The notes: generated by a model not told the origin, from the sequence alone. Positions 46,482-56,434 are shown, counted from the stretch's first letter. The stretch is 64,000 bases of DNA from Channallabes apus (GCA_030522415.1 CM060112.1:8909001-8973000), one strand, 5' to 3'. Numbers and translations are program-made.

Positions 46482-46587
46482 CGCAGCATCTCGTTCCCGC
46501 CTTTCAGGGAACAGGGTTACAGAAATGTAACCCGAGACGTTCCCTTTCAAGGCTACACTCGATGCTGCGTGAAAACGCTATGGGAAC
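46482..46587 (-). repeat. DIRS copy 2, internal complementary region
   Basis: 46482-46541 is a perfect 60-base complement of the left terminus (46213-46272). 46539-46587 is a perfect 49-base complement of the right terminus (51250-51298). The two overlap by GTT. This is the arrangement known from DIRS1-type elements. Confidence 0.9.
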
Positions 46588-46699
46588 GAGAATACCAACG
46601 CCGCCGCACTACAGGTGTCTGGACCCCAAGGTTGTGTAGCGTGTGGCACAACGCCGAGAAGGTCTCAGAACCATGCCTGGGCAGCTAACTCGGGGCTTT

Positions 46700-47670
46700 G
46701 CCTGAGCCCGGAGTAGCATGAACATCCAGATTATAATGTAACGTAAATGTAATGTGTGCGGGGAGGAGCAACCCTCCGTGTCACACAATTTGCTGCAGGG
46801 GAATACCTCTTGCTGGTGCAAAAGGAGGCGATCTCCCTGGTTGAATGAGCCCTGCTTCCTAGAGGCGAAGTGAACCCACGCGCCTCATAGGAGAGGGCAA
46901 TATGCATCTCTCACCCAGTGTAGTGGTGGCCGCTCCAGCGGCCCCAAGACATGTAAAGGCTGCTCTGACCTACACCACCGGCTGATGCGTTAGAAGTAAA
47001 TCTGAAGAGCACCTGCTGGACACAGTAAGTGAAGTCTCTCCTGCTCCGAAGCTGTAAAAGCGGAGGATGGAATGCTTCAAAACAATAGGGTGATGTTGTT
47101 TATGGACTTAGGCCGATAGCTCAGTGAGGATGCAGTTACGTGCGTCCTGAGAGTACTTGGGCACAGGCCCGAGGACAACTTTCCTGCAGGGACTCCAGCA
47201 CTGAAACAATTCAGGAGTGGACTGGGTCTACCTGCTTTGCACACACACTTGCTGCAGGGGAATACCTCTTGCTAGTGCAATAGATGAGGCGATCCCCCAG
47301 GTTGAATGAACCCTGATTCCTAGAGGCGAAGTGAGCCCACGCGCCTCATAGGAGAGGGCAATGGCATCTCTCACCCAGTATAGTGGTGCTCTGACTTACG
47401 CCACTAGCTCATGCGGTGGACGTACTGTAAATCTGAAGAGCACATACTGGACAGTAAGTGAAGTTTCTCCTGCTCGTTACAAATGGAACTTTTCGGGAAG
47501 ATAGTTCAGTGAGGACGCGCGGATAAGTACATCTTGAGAGTACTAGGGCACAAGCCTGAGGACAAGCTTTTCCTGCCGAAACTCCGGCACTGAAACGTTT
47601 CGGCAGTGGACTGGGTCTGCCTGCTTATCACACACTTGCTGCAGGGGAATACCTCTTGCTAGTGCAATAA
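46700..47670 (-). pseudogene. DIRS copy 2 recombinase segments, reiterated
   Basis: The landmark CTTGCTGCAGGGGAATACCT recurs near 46789, 47248 and 47635 (spacing 459 and 387). Each repeat carries remnants of the recombinase: the C-terminal ARGIPLQQ-type text and the N-terminal SAM-like text, as in GPVPKYSQDARNCI and SSLCPSTLR-like frames. A Y-N-L-D-V-like text marks the expected catalytic Tyr near 46731, out of frame with the preceding SSPHT. No unit is intact. Confidence 0.65.
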
Positions 47671-47680
47671 ACGCCTAGAT

Positions 47681-48990
47681 CCAGAGTCAGGGAGTAGCAA
47701 AGGGGACGTTTGCTGATCTTGCGAGGCAAAGCGGTCCACCTCTGCTGCATGAAATCTCACCGAGATTGACTGACCACTTCGGGGTGTGGTTTCCATTCCC
47801 CGTGTGTCAGAGATTGACTGGGCAGTTACAACTGCTCTCACATTCATATGCCCTGGACCGTAAATTGCGCTGAGGGACAGGAACCTGGTGCGCTAGCTAT
47901 TCAGCGGCGCGAGCACAGTCCGCCCTGGCGATTAATATACTGTATGAGACTTGCCATAGTGATGTCCAGTCACAATGGGACATGGCACTCTCAACCACTG
48001 GAGGAAGTGCTTTAGGGCGAGAAATAGAGCCATCATTTCGAGGCAATTGATGTGCCATACGAGAAGAAGGCCTCTCCACTTTTAAAAAAACATTCCATTT
48101 GAGGCATAAGCTCTTGAAGAGGGATAATAGATCCAGAGTCAGGGAGTAGCAAAGGGGACATTTGCTGATCTTGCGAGGCAAAGCGGTCCACCTCTGCTGC
48201 ATGAAATCTCACCGAGATTGACTGACCACTTGGGGGTGTGGTTTCCATTCCCCGTGTGTCAGAGATTGACTGGGCAGTTACAACTGCTCTCACATTCATA
48301 TGCCCTGGACTGTAAATCGCGCTAAGGGACAGGAACCTGGTGCGCTAGCTATTCAGCGGTGCGAGCACAGTCCGCCCTGGTGATTAATATATGAGACTTG
48401 CCATAGTGATGTCCACCCACAATGGGACATGGCACTCTCAACCGCTGGAGGAAGTGCTTTAGGGCGAGAAATAGAGCCATCATTTCGAGGCAATTGATGT
48501 GCCGTACGAGAAGAAGGCCTCTCCACTTTAAAAAAAAAAAAAAAAACATTCCATTTGAGGGCATAAGCTCTTCAAGAGGGATAATAGATCCAGAGTCAGG
48601 GAGTAGCAAAGGGGACATTTGCTGATCTTGCGAGGCAAAGCGGTCCATCTCTGCTGCATGAAATCTCACCGAGATTGACTGACCACTTCGGGGTGGGGTT
48701 TCCATTCCCCGTGTGTCAGAGATTGACTGGGCAGTTACAACTGCTCTCACATTCATATGCCCTGGACCGTAAATCGCGCCGATGGACAGGAACCTTGTGC
48801 GCTAGCTATTCAGCGGCGCGAGCACAGTCCGCCCTGGCGATTAATATACTGTATGAGACTTGCCATAGTGATGTCCACCCACAATGGGACATGGCACTCT
48901 CAACCGCTGGAGGAAGTGCTTTAGGGCGAGAAATAGAGCCATCATTTCGAGGCAATTGATGTGCCATGCGAGAAGAAGGCCTCTCCAGCA
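47681..48990 (-). repeat. Threefold tandem repeat of the DIRS RNase H segment
   Basis: Unit starts (CCAGAGTCAGGGAGTAGCAA) lie at 47681, 48133 and 48590, giving periods of 452 and 457. On the minus strand each unit encodes RNase H text: HINCLEMMALFLALKHFLQ-type, HCDWTSL/HCGWTSL, ADCARAAE, and AEVDRFASQDQQ. Units one and two end in an A run (48081-48087; 48531-48546) followed by CATTCCATTTGAGG. The third passes into unique RT-side sequence. Confidence 0.9.
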
Positions 48991-48999
48991 CCCTTGGGC

Positions 49000-49900
49000 T
49001 GGGACGGTCACCTAAGACCGCACCCCCCGCCCGTGAGGGAAGCATCTGTCATTAGCATCTGCGACGACAAGACGAACTTAGAGTGGGACCCAGAGTCAGA
49101 ACCCGGGGTCTGAACCACATAGGACGGGTACGAAGCACCTGGCGCGTAACCCCTGTTGGGGATTGGCCCTAGAGTGAAATCCCCTGTCTTAGCCACAACT
49201 GAAATGCTCTCATGGGCAGGCCCAAGGGTCACCGTGGATACGGCTGCCATAAGAGCTAAGATCTCTGAAAGTGATGGTCACTTTCTTGGGCTAGCTTGAT
49301 TTCCTTGAGGGTGTTGTTAATGGATTCGACACGAGCGGGAGACAGCTGTGCCCGCTTAGGATCGAATCTCATGTGACACCCAATCCTCAGAACAGGAAAG
49401 AGCATGCTTTCGTGGCGTTGGGTCTCAATCTTAAGAGACAAGATGAGCTAGGACGACATGCTGATGTCGAAGCGTTAGCTAATGAGACTGGGCCAGCCAG
49501 TCGTCTATGTAATTCAAATATGGATGCCCTGGTAGTCGTAAGAGCCAGAACTACATCCATGCATTTTAATATGTGCTGGTGAGAAAGCTAGACCGACTGA
49601 AAGGACCCGATACTGGTAAGCTTGGCCCCCAAAAGCTGTGTTGTGGGAGTATTTCTATATGAAAGTAAGCGTCCTTCAATCGATTGTCACAAATCAATCG
49701 CTTGGTAGGATTGAGAGCAATCACTTTAACAGTCAACATTGACCTGTATTGTTTATTTTAGATAGCGGTACAGCCCGCGAGATCTAAAAATTTGGGCGCA
49801 GCCCCCCGTTCCTCTGCCAAGGAATACTGATTATAGTGGTCTGACTCACTGTCTGGTAGGGGAACATGTTCCATGACCCCATACTCAGCAACTTCTGTCA
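49000..49900 (-). pseudogene. DIRS copy 2 reverse transcriptase
   Basis: Minus-strand fragments in order: ERGAAPKFLDLAG (relatives have GGLRPILDL), TVKVIALNPTKRLICDNRLK, DAYFHIEI, AKLYQYRVLSVGLAFSPAH, KCMDVVL and NYIDDWLAQS. The YIDD box (49500-49511) is preserved, unlike copy 1. LSPARVES near 49330 marks the RT thumb before RNase H. Frameshifts separate the parts, so no enzyme is made from one frame. Confidence 0.75.
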
Positions 49901-50318
49901 GGAGATGTGCACCTTCCGGTTTCATGGAAGTGGAGGCCATGCCATTGAAAACACAGAAGGTGAAGTGAGAACTGAATCCTGTAGTTCCTCTCTCCAGTGC
50001 TTAGTACCCAAGGAGATATACTTGGCAGTAGCTTCCACGCTGCCAGTTTCTCATAAAAGGGCAAAAGTTTCGGCAGCTTGGTTAAACGGGGGAGTTTGGG
50101 TGTTAGATATTCGGCATCCTGAAGCATAGCAGGAAAAACCGAAGAACTAACAGCCTATTGGAGACTGATGTTGCCCGAAACACCAGTGGTGGCGGAGCAA
50201 AACACCGACCTCCTGGGGGTGCCAGGGAGAACACTTATTCGTTAAAAAGGAGTTCTGGGTGCCTCTCCCTATTGGGGGGGGGGCACCCCCATTTATTTTA
50301 TGTTACACACAAACACAC

Positions 50319-50321
<3 letters not shown>

Positions 50322-50389
<68 letters not shown>
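50322..50389. repeat. (TA)n microsatellite
   Basis: About 34 TA units within DIRS copy 2. Frames reading IYIYIY across it are artefacts. Confidence 0.95.
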
Positions 50390-50392
<3 letters not shown>

Positions 50393-50399
50393 ATTTCAG

Positions 50400-50620
50400 T
50401 ATGACCTCCTGTGTGCAGTGGAGCACCAAGCTGACCCACTGCCTGAAAAGCTTTTCCCTCTAGGGAAGATAAAAGTCTACACAGCTAGAAAGGAAGTACT
50501 GTATAAGCTTACCAGGGAGGATGATGTCCCAGGAGAGAGAGAGCCTGTGAATCGTCTCTGCTATCTGGGCGTCATCATACAATCCCGCGTTTCCACATCG
50601 ACTATATTTAAATAAACAAA
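50400..50620 (+). other. Exon-like block of unknown origin in DIRS copy 2
   Basis: Directly after TTTTATTTCAG (a good splice-acceptor form) an open plus-strand frame reads YDLLCAVEHQADPLPEKLFP, LGKIKVYTARKEVLYKLTRE, DDVPGEREPVNRLC. It lies antisense to the element and has no counterpart in copy 1 or in DIRS proteins. I do not recognise the family. It could be a captured host exon or another repeat. Confidence 0.4.
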
Positions 50621-51087
50621 TAAGTCGATGGCAGGAAAAACACAGCATGAATACAGCTTACTCCATGAAAGGGTTAACTCATATGAAGAGGGCTAAGAGG
50701 GGGTGGGGGGGGGGGAGCGTCATTGAGGCTCCGCCCCCCGGCCACCCGACAGAAGCTGCCGTCTACTGCTTGGGTTTTTTTTTTTTTTTTTTTAAGTGCT
50801 TAAGGCTATTTTCATCTCCGGTAAACAAGAGAGGAATCCTCGTGATGACAACGCGGAAGAAAGGAGTTTTCTTACCTCCGTCTGCCGCAGCTCTGTCAGA
50901 TGCACGAGTTTTAAGCCAGGAACGGCTCGCAGCTTCTCACGGAATGCGCGGCGTGTGCAGCACTAGTCGAAACAGTGTACAGATCGCACTCTGATATGGA
51001 TTATCACACACGGAGGGATTTAAACTCGTCAAATTGGTGAGTTAAACACCTTATTATTTTGCTGATTTATCACAAGCACGCTTCACA

Positions 51088-51298
51088 ACAAGGCTGAAGA
51101 CAAATGATCTGAGGTTGTTGCCGGCTCACCTGTTTTTATAACCTCCACCTACATCTAATCAGATGACGTCACCTGTCGAGGTTATATATAGCCAAAAACT
51201 TTGGCGTGTTTTCACAGCATGCTTCAACGACCGGCAACGCGACAAACTGGTTCCCATAGCGTTTTCACGCAGCATCGAGTGTAGCCTTGAAAGGGAAC
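51088..51298 (-). promoter_or_regulatory. DIRS copy 2 5' inverted terminal repeat with CRE and TATA
   Basis: In transcription direction (minus): TGACGTCA (51164-51171), then GGTTATAAAAACAGG with a TATA core near 51133-51140, then CAACAACCTCAGATCATTTG. The spacing is close to that of copy 1. The outermost 49 bases match the internal complementary region. Confidence 0.6.
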
Positions 51299-51467
51299 AC
51301 ATACATTAATTTTGGTCACATATTATTGTAGAACAGTTTGTGCTGATTGCAAGAAAAATACAGGTTGGTCAATAATATATTATACTGTAGGTAGCTGAAA
51401 AAAGCAAAAATATCAGAGCATGTCCAAACATCTCAAGGGCCCCAAAATCACCTCGGACCTCAGAGGG
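51299..51467 (+). mobile_element. piggyBac element B, right end
   Basis: Continues the 3' region interrupted at 44975: CACATATTATTGTAGAACAG, GTTTGTGCTGAT, then CATCTCAAGGGCCCC and CGGACCTCAGAGGG just before TTAA (51468-51471). It parallels 42640-42785 of element A. Confidence 0.7.
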
Positions 51468-51590
51468 TTAATAATAATAATAAATATATCCTACTTGTTT
51501 GCAAAAGTATTTAAAGTACATGTGCAGGGGGAGAAACCATGTAGGCAAATAAACAAAATATTTATTAACACAAGTTCATTCGAGATTCAT

Positions 51591-51870
51591 TTAAACAAAA
51601 ACAATTACAGGATCCAAACTGTAAAAAATAATAACTAACCAAACATATTCTGAATTAACAGCTGTCTGACCTGCTCCTGCAGGATGCATTCTGCCTTGAT
51701 GTGTGTTCGAAGGATCATCATTATCATTCTCATCAGAAGTGTAATCTTCCTCATCCACAGCAGCACCAGAAAGACGGCCCTCTTCCTCATCACAAAGCGG
51801 GACATTTTCCTTGACTGCAATGTTGTGGAGAATTGCAGTAACTACAATTACATAGCAGCTTTTGGAGGGG
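51591..51870 (-). pseudogene. Harbinger transposase C-terminal remnant
   Basis: Minus strand: LNPSKSCYVIVVTAILHNIA and VKENVPLCDEEEGRLSG, then an acidic tail. The block x-P-x-K-x-C-x-I-I-V-x-x-x-I-L-H-N is the end of the DDE_Tnp_4 nuclease of PIF/Harbinger and HARBI1 proteins. The catalytic core is missing; the frame runs directly from the SANT-like part. Confidence 0.7.
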
Positions 51871-51877
51871 TTCAGTT

Positions 51878-52114
51878 TCAGGCCACCACTGGACTTGCTT
51901 GTTTGGTCACACTTGCAAAGTCCCTCCACTTCCTCTGGGCTTCTCTCATACCCATTTCCAGGAGCAAAATTTTTTTGTGCGATTTCATTCCAATTTTTTT
52001 GTCCGAATTTGTAACTGTGTTTTTTAATTTGGAGAAAAGCAAGATTTGATTGTTTCCCACCTCCTTCAAAAGAACTGCAAGCTCTTTTTCAGTAAATTGT
52101 GGTTTTCGTGTCAT
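51878..52114 (-). pseudogene. Harbinger Myb/SANT-like DNA-binding segment
   Basis: Minus-strand frame starting MTRKPQFTEKELAVLLKEVG, then NNQILLFSKLKNTVTNSDKK and REAQRKWRDFASVTKQ. The K-x-x-F-T-x-x-E-L-x-V-L-L-x-E-V start and the K-W-R-D-F/L end match the Myb_DNA-bind_5 family encoded by Harbinger elements. It normally recruits the nuclease to the TIRs. It ends in the deletion junction, so it is a remnant. Confidence 0.75.
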
Positions 52115-52689
52115 TTTTTCACGTCAACTCTCATTAAACCATGGCTGTATGTAAAGGGACTTAAATAGGAAATTATATTGAGCAAAATAGGTAACAGGTG
52201 TTCACAACACAATCCCAGCATTTTCAAAACCCATAATTTCTTTTTATTTTAATTGTACTGATGTATCAATACCAAATATAAAATGAGTTCAAATGAAATA
52301 TTGAAAAATGAAAAATGTCGCGTTTGTGACATTATTACACCACTTCTACATTACGTCACTGCGAAAGCGCATTGAATGCGAGCCGAAGAGAGAGAGAAAA
52401 ATAAATAAACACACTTTACAGTAGGGGGCGATATGTGCATATGGCACTACTCCGCCATTGTATCGAAGAAGAAGAAGAACGACAGATTAAACCAACATAG
52501 TTCTAACCATGGAAGTGCGACACAGGTACTATGGTTTTGGGAAAGACTTGTGACTAGTTAGTTAGTTTCTTCAATGTTGCATCGTACTATGGTGGTTAAG
52601 CAAAGAGCTACATAGTTGTACGGGAAACGCACCCCAGGTCTAGTTCCTTTGAGGCGTGAAGCGCAAAAAGAAAGTGTGGAGAGTCAAGC

Positions 52690-53605
52690 ACCCCCTCATA
52701 GGGACTAGGCTTGCCGCACTTCACAGTCTGCCTCAAGGAGACCGGACCTGAGGAGCATCATCTTCTCCAAAAAGAAGTCCTGACGCTAGTGCGCCCAGGA
52801 CCATGGGGGTGTCTTCCCCCAGGGAGGGGTGTGTAAAATTCCAACAGAGATCTGGCAGCGTGGAAGTTAATGCCAAGTATATCTCCTTGGGTTCAGAGGA
52901 CTGTAGACAGAGGCTACAGAATTGAGTTTGCACATCGTCCTCTGTGTTTCAACAGCGCGGCGCAGTAAGAGACTACGGTAGTAGTAAGGTCCATCAACAG
53001 GGGGTTCTCCTCTTATTGATAGCGCCCCACAGTCCGGTTGGCCGACCAGAGTGTGGTTCTCAGATCTAATATCTGTCCTCGAAGGCTCACCATGGGCAAT
53101 TCCGGGCAAGAGGGATCCTCTGTCTCATGGAACAATATTTCATTCGAGACCCGAGCTCTGGAACCTTCATGCCTTAACTAAGAGATGCTGGTCTTCCAGC
53201 CAATGTAATAGAAACTATTCTTTGTGCTAGGGCTCCCTCTACTAGAAGAACTTATGCCTTCAGATGGAATGGTTTTGAAAATTGGTGCATGGCAATTCAA
53301 CTAAGGGGCGTGCATCGATCCATGCTACTCCAGGCTCACAGGTTCTCGAGTCAGCATCCCAGAGTCAGGTCTAGACCTCTTTGATGATTGTGCGCACACG
53401 CTACACAACCCTGGGGTCCAGACACTTTCAGTGTGGCGGCGTTGGTATTCTCATTCCCAATAGCGTTTTCACGCAGCATCAAGTGTAGCTGTTGAAAGGG
53501 AACGGGTTACTTGACTGTAACCTTGTTCCCTGAAAAAGCAGGAACGAGATGCTGCTCTCCAATGCGGCACTGTATGCGTAACTAGATGTCCTTTCAGCAA
53601 CAATG
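52690..53605 (+). mobile_element. DIRS fragment 4 (recombinase side and 3' end)
   Basis: Plus-strand text includes LIAPHSPVGRPE.. (RT/RNase H to recombinase linker), then AGLPANVIETILCARAPSTR and RTYAFRWNGFENWC (53190-53290), the recombinase N-terminal SAM-like domain. Then come GGGGTCCAGACACTTTCAGT and the complementary-region text CGTTTTCACGCAGCATCAAG, GAAAGGGAACGGGTTACTTG. It is truncated inside the 3' terminal repeat. No full frame remains. Confidence 0.75.
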
Positions 53606-53639
53606 CATTAAAAATGCATTTAACCATTCCCTGGCCCTA

Positions 53640-54076
53640 TTTAATTGCATTCTTTATCATTCTCCCAGGGTCAACAGGGTAAGCAAGTGATTGCTCTTGC
53701 TACAGCAAGGGAACAAGAGCGTGGCAGAATACACACTGCGCTTTCAAAGTATGTTAGTGAGAGAAATAGGCCAGCACTCAAGACAATGTTTTGTCAGGAC
53801 CTTAGCTAGAATTTGCTTACCAAGTGAGCATTCCAAAATGACCAGAAATCCCACAAAGAGCTCACAGGTATGATCATATGCTTAAAACCTTTGCTTGTCA
53901 GAAGATCTGTGCATGTCAGTCTATCACCCATCCCAGAAATATTCCAGCCAGGGGCCTCACGATTGGGGCAGGTAAAGATACATCAGTACCACTACCAAGA
54001 GACACCATATTTCTTCTGCGATAGCTATCAGTATGTCATTGCAAGCTGCCCTGTGAAACCTAAGCTCAGAACATAA
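53640..54076 (+). pseudogene. Gypsy A gag relic
   Basis: 53691-53873 reads LQQGNKSVAEYTLRFQSMLV, a typical retrotransposon gag block (x-Q-G-x-x-S-V-x-E-Y-x-x-x-F). After a frame change, 53990-54060 gives FFCDSYQYVIASCPVKP, a degenerate zinc knuckle in which the second Cys and the His are replaced. Gag would form the particle and bind RNA. The product is clearly inactive. Confidence 0.7.
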
Positions 54077-54319
54077 AAGCTACTGTATGAGACGATTTCT
54101 GCATCGTGGGTTTCAGTTACTCCCTTCATGAAGCCCATCATCTTCCTGATCCCATACTGATCACCACACTTTATTCTCTGGTCTCATCCCAAACAATCCC
54201 AAAGATGCCAAAGACTTTGGAGGCCAAATAATACAGCACACTATCACTCTCTTTCTTGGACAGAACTGCCAAAGCACTCCCTGCACTAGCAGTGGGTGTC
54301 ACAGTCCACTACCATTAAA

Positions 54320-54985
54320 AACAAAGTTCTTAAATTTGGACATCAATGACAGTTTTTCACTGTCCACTCTTTGTGTTCCTTGGCCCAAGCAAGTCTCTCA
54401 TGTTTGTTGTTCATCTGACGTAAGAGATTCTTTGATGCAATTCAACATTAAAGCCTGTCTCAAGCAGTCTTCTCTGAACAGTGAATGTTGAACTATGTCT
54501 GCCGGTTGAACTTCACAAAGCATTTATGTAGGAGTTAATCTGTGGGCTATAAATCAGCAGTTTCTGAGGTTGGTCATTCAAATAAACTTATCCTCTGTAG
54601 CTCTTAATCTTCCTTTCCTGAGACGGTCTGCATGAGATCCAGTTTCATTATAGCATTTGGTGGTTTTGATGACTGCACTTAGAGTTTCATTCATAGTTGT
54701 TGATATTTTTTGGGTATGACTGGCCTTCATTTTTTAAAGTAATTAGGGACTGTGCTTTCTCCTTAAATAACGGAGTCTTTCTTGCTATAATATGGGTTTG
54801 TACAAAGCTACTGTAAATGTAGCTACTTTTGACAATCTAAAATATAAAACATTAACATATTTAAAACTTTTTTTTCTTTACTACCTATTTAATGTATTGT
54901 TTCATAGTATGTACCAATGTACAGTATAGTGTTGAAAATAATAAAAGTAAAGTAAAACCACTGAAAGACAAGGCGTGTCCAAAAC
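54320..54985 (-). mobile_element. Tc1-like 5' fragment inside gypsy A
   Basis: The minus strand starts near 54985 with TTGGACACGCCTTGTC and continues TTTACTTTTATTATTTTC, as in a common fish Tc1 family (TIR ..TTTGGACACACCTTCTC). Transposase N-terminal text follows: MKASHTQKIST.., VIKTTKCYNETGSHADRLRK and RLRATEDKFI. The catalytic part is missing. Confidence 0.65.
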
Positions 54986-54989
54986 ACAA

Positions 54990-55440
54990 TAAAGATGTTA
55001 AACTACAGGTTGATGCATCCAAATGTGGCTTTGTAGCAGTTCTGCTCTAGGCAAGGAAACCAGTCACATACACATCCAAAGCACTAAATAAGACTGAAAT
55101 GTACTGTGCCCAAATAGAAAAGGAGCTGTATGCAGTGTTTTTTTGCCAGAGGTTTCACCAGACCACAAGCCATTGGAATCAATAATATGCAAGCCACTGA
55201 GAGTTGTACCACCCTCTTTACAAAGCCTGATACTGCAGTTACACATGCAGGTATGGCATCACCATTATACACAAGACAGGTAAACAATTTCTAATTGCAG
55301 ACTCTCTGGCCAGAAAGCCAATTCCGTGCTTTGACCAGTTGCTAAGTGAAGGCATGGACTCACAAATAGACACAATTATCAGGAGTGCTCTGGTGAGTGA
55401 GCAACATCCCAAGGCAAGCATCTCTCAACATTGAGACAGG
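54990..55440 (+). pseudogene. Gypsy A RNase H relic
   Basis: Plus-strand fragments: LQVDASKCGFVAVLL, SKALNKTEMYCAQIEKELYA, VFFCQRFH, SMQATESCTTLFTKPDTAVT and IADSLARKP. The V-D-A-S-x-x-G-x-G-A-V-L and E-K-E-L-x-A-V blocks define the gypsy RNase H domain, with the catalytic Asp and Glu visible. It is broken by stops. Confidence 0.75.
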
Positions 55441-55579
55441 TAACCCTATTAGGCTAGCTTGAGTCAGAGAAAAATACCCACCTTCTGATACAGAGTATGG
55501 GAATAAAAAGCCATAAAAAAATCCAATGCTTTCATATACTAACCCTATATTTCATATATTATCATTATATTGGCACTTG

Positions 55580-56181
55580 CATGTAAAAACCAAATAAATT
55601 TTTACATGGAACAGCACTGACTACATAAAGAAAATCACCAGCCTCACTTCCTCAACAGTTATCCAGAAGACGAAAGACAAGTTTACTATGTTTGGGATAC
55701 CCCAGACTGTAATAAATGGCATTGGACCTTGCTACAGTTTTCAGGACTTAAGAGCTTTCACTTGTGCATGAGATACCCCCCTCCCTCCACAAAGCACATG
55801 CATAGATATTACATAGACATGCATTGTCCTTACATCAGCTCAATGGAATACATAAACCCTCTTTATGACAGGTTAAAGTCATCAGCAAACCTACTGATCA
55901 GAAGACATCTGCCCTCAATTCTCCAGATTACTGAAAAGCAAATTAAACTAGAACTTCCCTGCCAGGGCGCAATCCACAACAGGACAGAACTATGCCAAAT
56001 ATGGCTAAAGCAATACTATGACAGAACTGCCAAAGCACTCCCTGAACTATCAGTGGGTGTCACAGTCCACTACCAGCTTCCAACCAGGATGTGGAAACCC
56101 TCAACTGTTGTCAACATGTACCATTCATCCATCATACTGATGATGAAAACATGCTCAAGTGCAACAGGCACCACCTCCTAC
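55580..56181 (+). pseudogene. Gypsy A integrase relic
   Basis: 55650-55760 shows VIQKTKDKFTMFGIPQTVI.NGIGPCYSFQDLRAFT, related to the gypsy integrase core (K..F..x-G-I-P..x-S-D-N-G-P). 55729-56211 continues NPLYDRLKSSANLLIRRHLP and KQYYDRTAKALPELSVGVTV, the C-terminal part. The catalytic Asp of the SDNGP motif is not preserved. The text is interrupted by gypsy B at the codon after TTSY. Confidence 0.75.
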
Positions 56182-56185
56182 ATAC

Positions 56186-56433
56186 TGTGGCGTGGGCGGG
56201 GCCGTGGCTGACGACCGTCATGCATTGTGGGGGTTTTCTTTGTCTACCATGAGAGAGAAGGGTGTTTAGGTTAGTGGCTTCGGCCAAGTTGGGTGCGTGT
56301 ATGTGTGTGTGTGCTTGACCTGTGTATGTGTGCTTGTGCTGAGAGAAATAAACTACTCCCCAGCCATTTGCATTGGGGAGCAAGTAAGCTCACTCGTACT
56401 CCAAGATCCCTGCTAGCGTCGAAAAACGCTACA
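56186..56433 (+). repeat. Gypsy B 5' LTR
   Basis: Begins TGTGGCGTGGGCGGGG (GC box) and ends AAAAACGCTACA. Contains AAATAAAC as a possible polyadenylation signal near 56346. The 3' LTR differs at a small number of positions, which points to a recent insertion. Confidence 0.9.
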
Positions 56434-56434
56434 T

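Larger units (their letters stand above)
46213..51298 (-). mobile_element. DIRS-like retrotransposon, copy 2
   Basis: A 5.09-kb minus-strand element with the layout of copy 1: inverted terminal repeats (about 46254-46425 and 51088-51258), an internal complementary region (46482-46587), reiterated recombinase segments (46700-47670), a threefold RNase H segment (47681-48990) and RT (about 49000-49900). Gag is not recognisable; a (TA)n run and an exon-like block occupy 50320-50640. It interrupts the 3' end of piggyBac element B. Confidence 0.85.
51540..52640 (-). mobile_element. PIF/Harbinger element, internally deleted
   Basis: A minus-strand element with a Myb/SANT-like gene start and the C-terminal remnant of the Harbinger nuclease. 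The right end GTTGTACGGGAAACGCACCC near 52617-52636 resembles common fish Harbinger termini (complement GGGTGCGTTTCCCGTACAAC). The left end is not clear. GAAGAAGAAGAAGAACGACA lies near 52466-52485. Confidence 0.6.
53640..56181 (+). mobile_element. Ty3/gypsy retrotransposon A, decayed
   Basis: Plus-strand gag, RNase H and integrase relics occur in the order expected for Ty3/gypsy. A minus-strand Tc1 fragment and a deletion occupy the protease-RT region. Gypsy B inserted in its integrase tail at 56186. The tail continues at about 60818, and its 3' LTR probably begins at 61219. No 5' LTR is visible; a DIRS fragment ends just upstream. Confidence 0.75.

Noticed and set aside
47681..48990. CRISPR-like or satellite array
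   Set aside because: The units are about 450 bp of recombinase-retrotransposon RNase H coding sequence, without spacers, in a eukaryotic genome.
50259..50400. Open frames reading IYIYIY
   Set aside because: Translation of the (TA)n run at 50322-50389.
51591..51929. Intact Harbinger transposase gene
   Set aside because: Only the last part of the nuclease is present; the catalytic core has been deleted.
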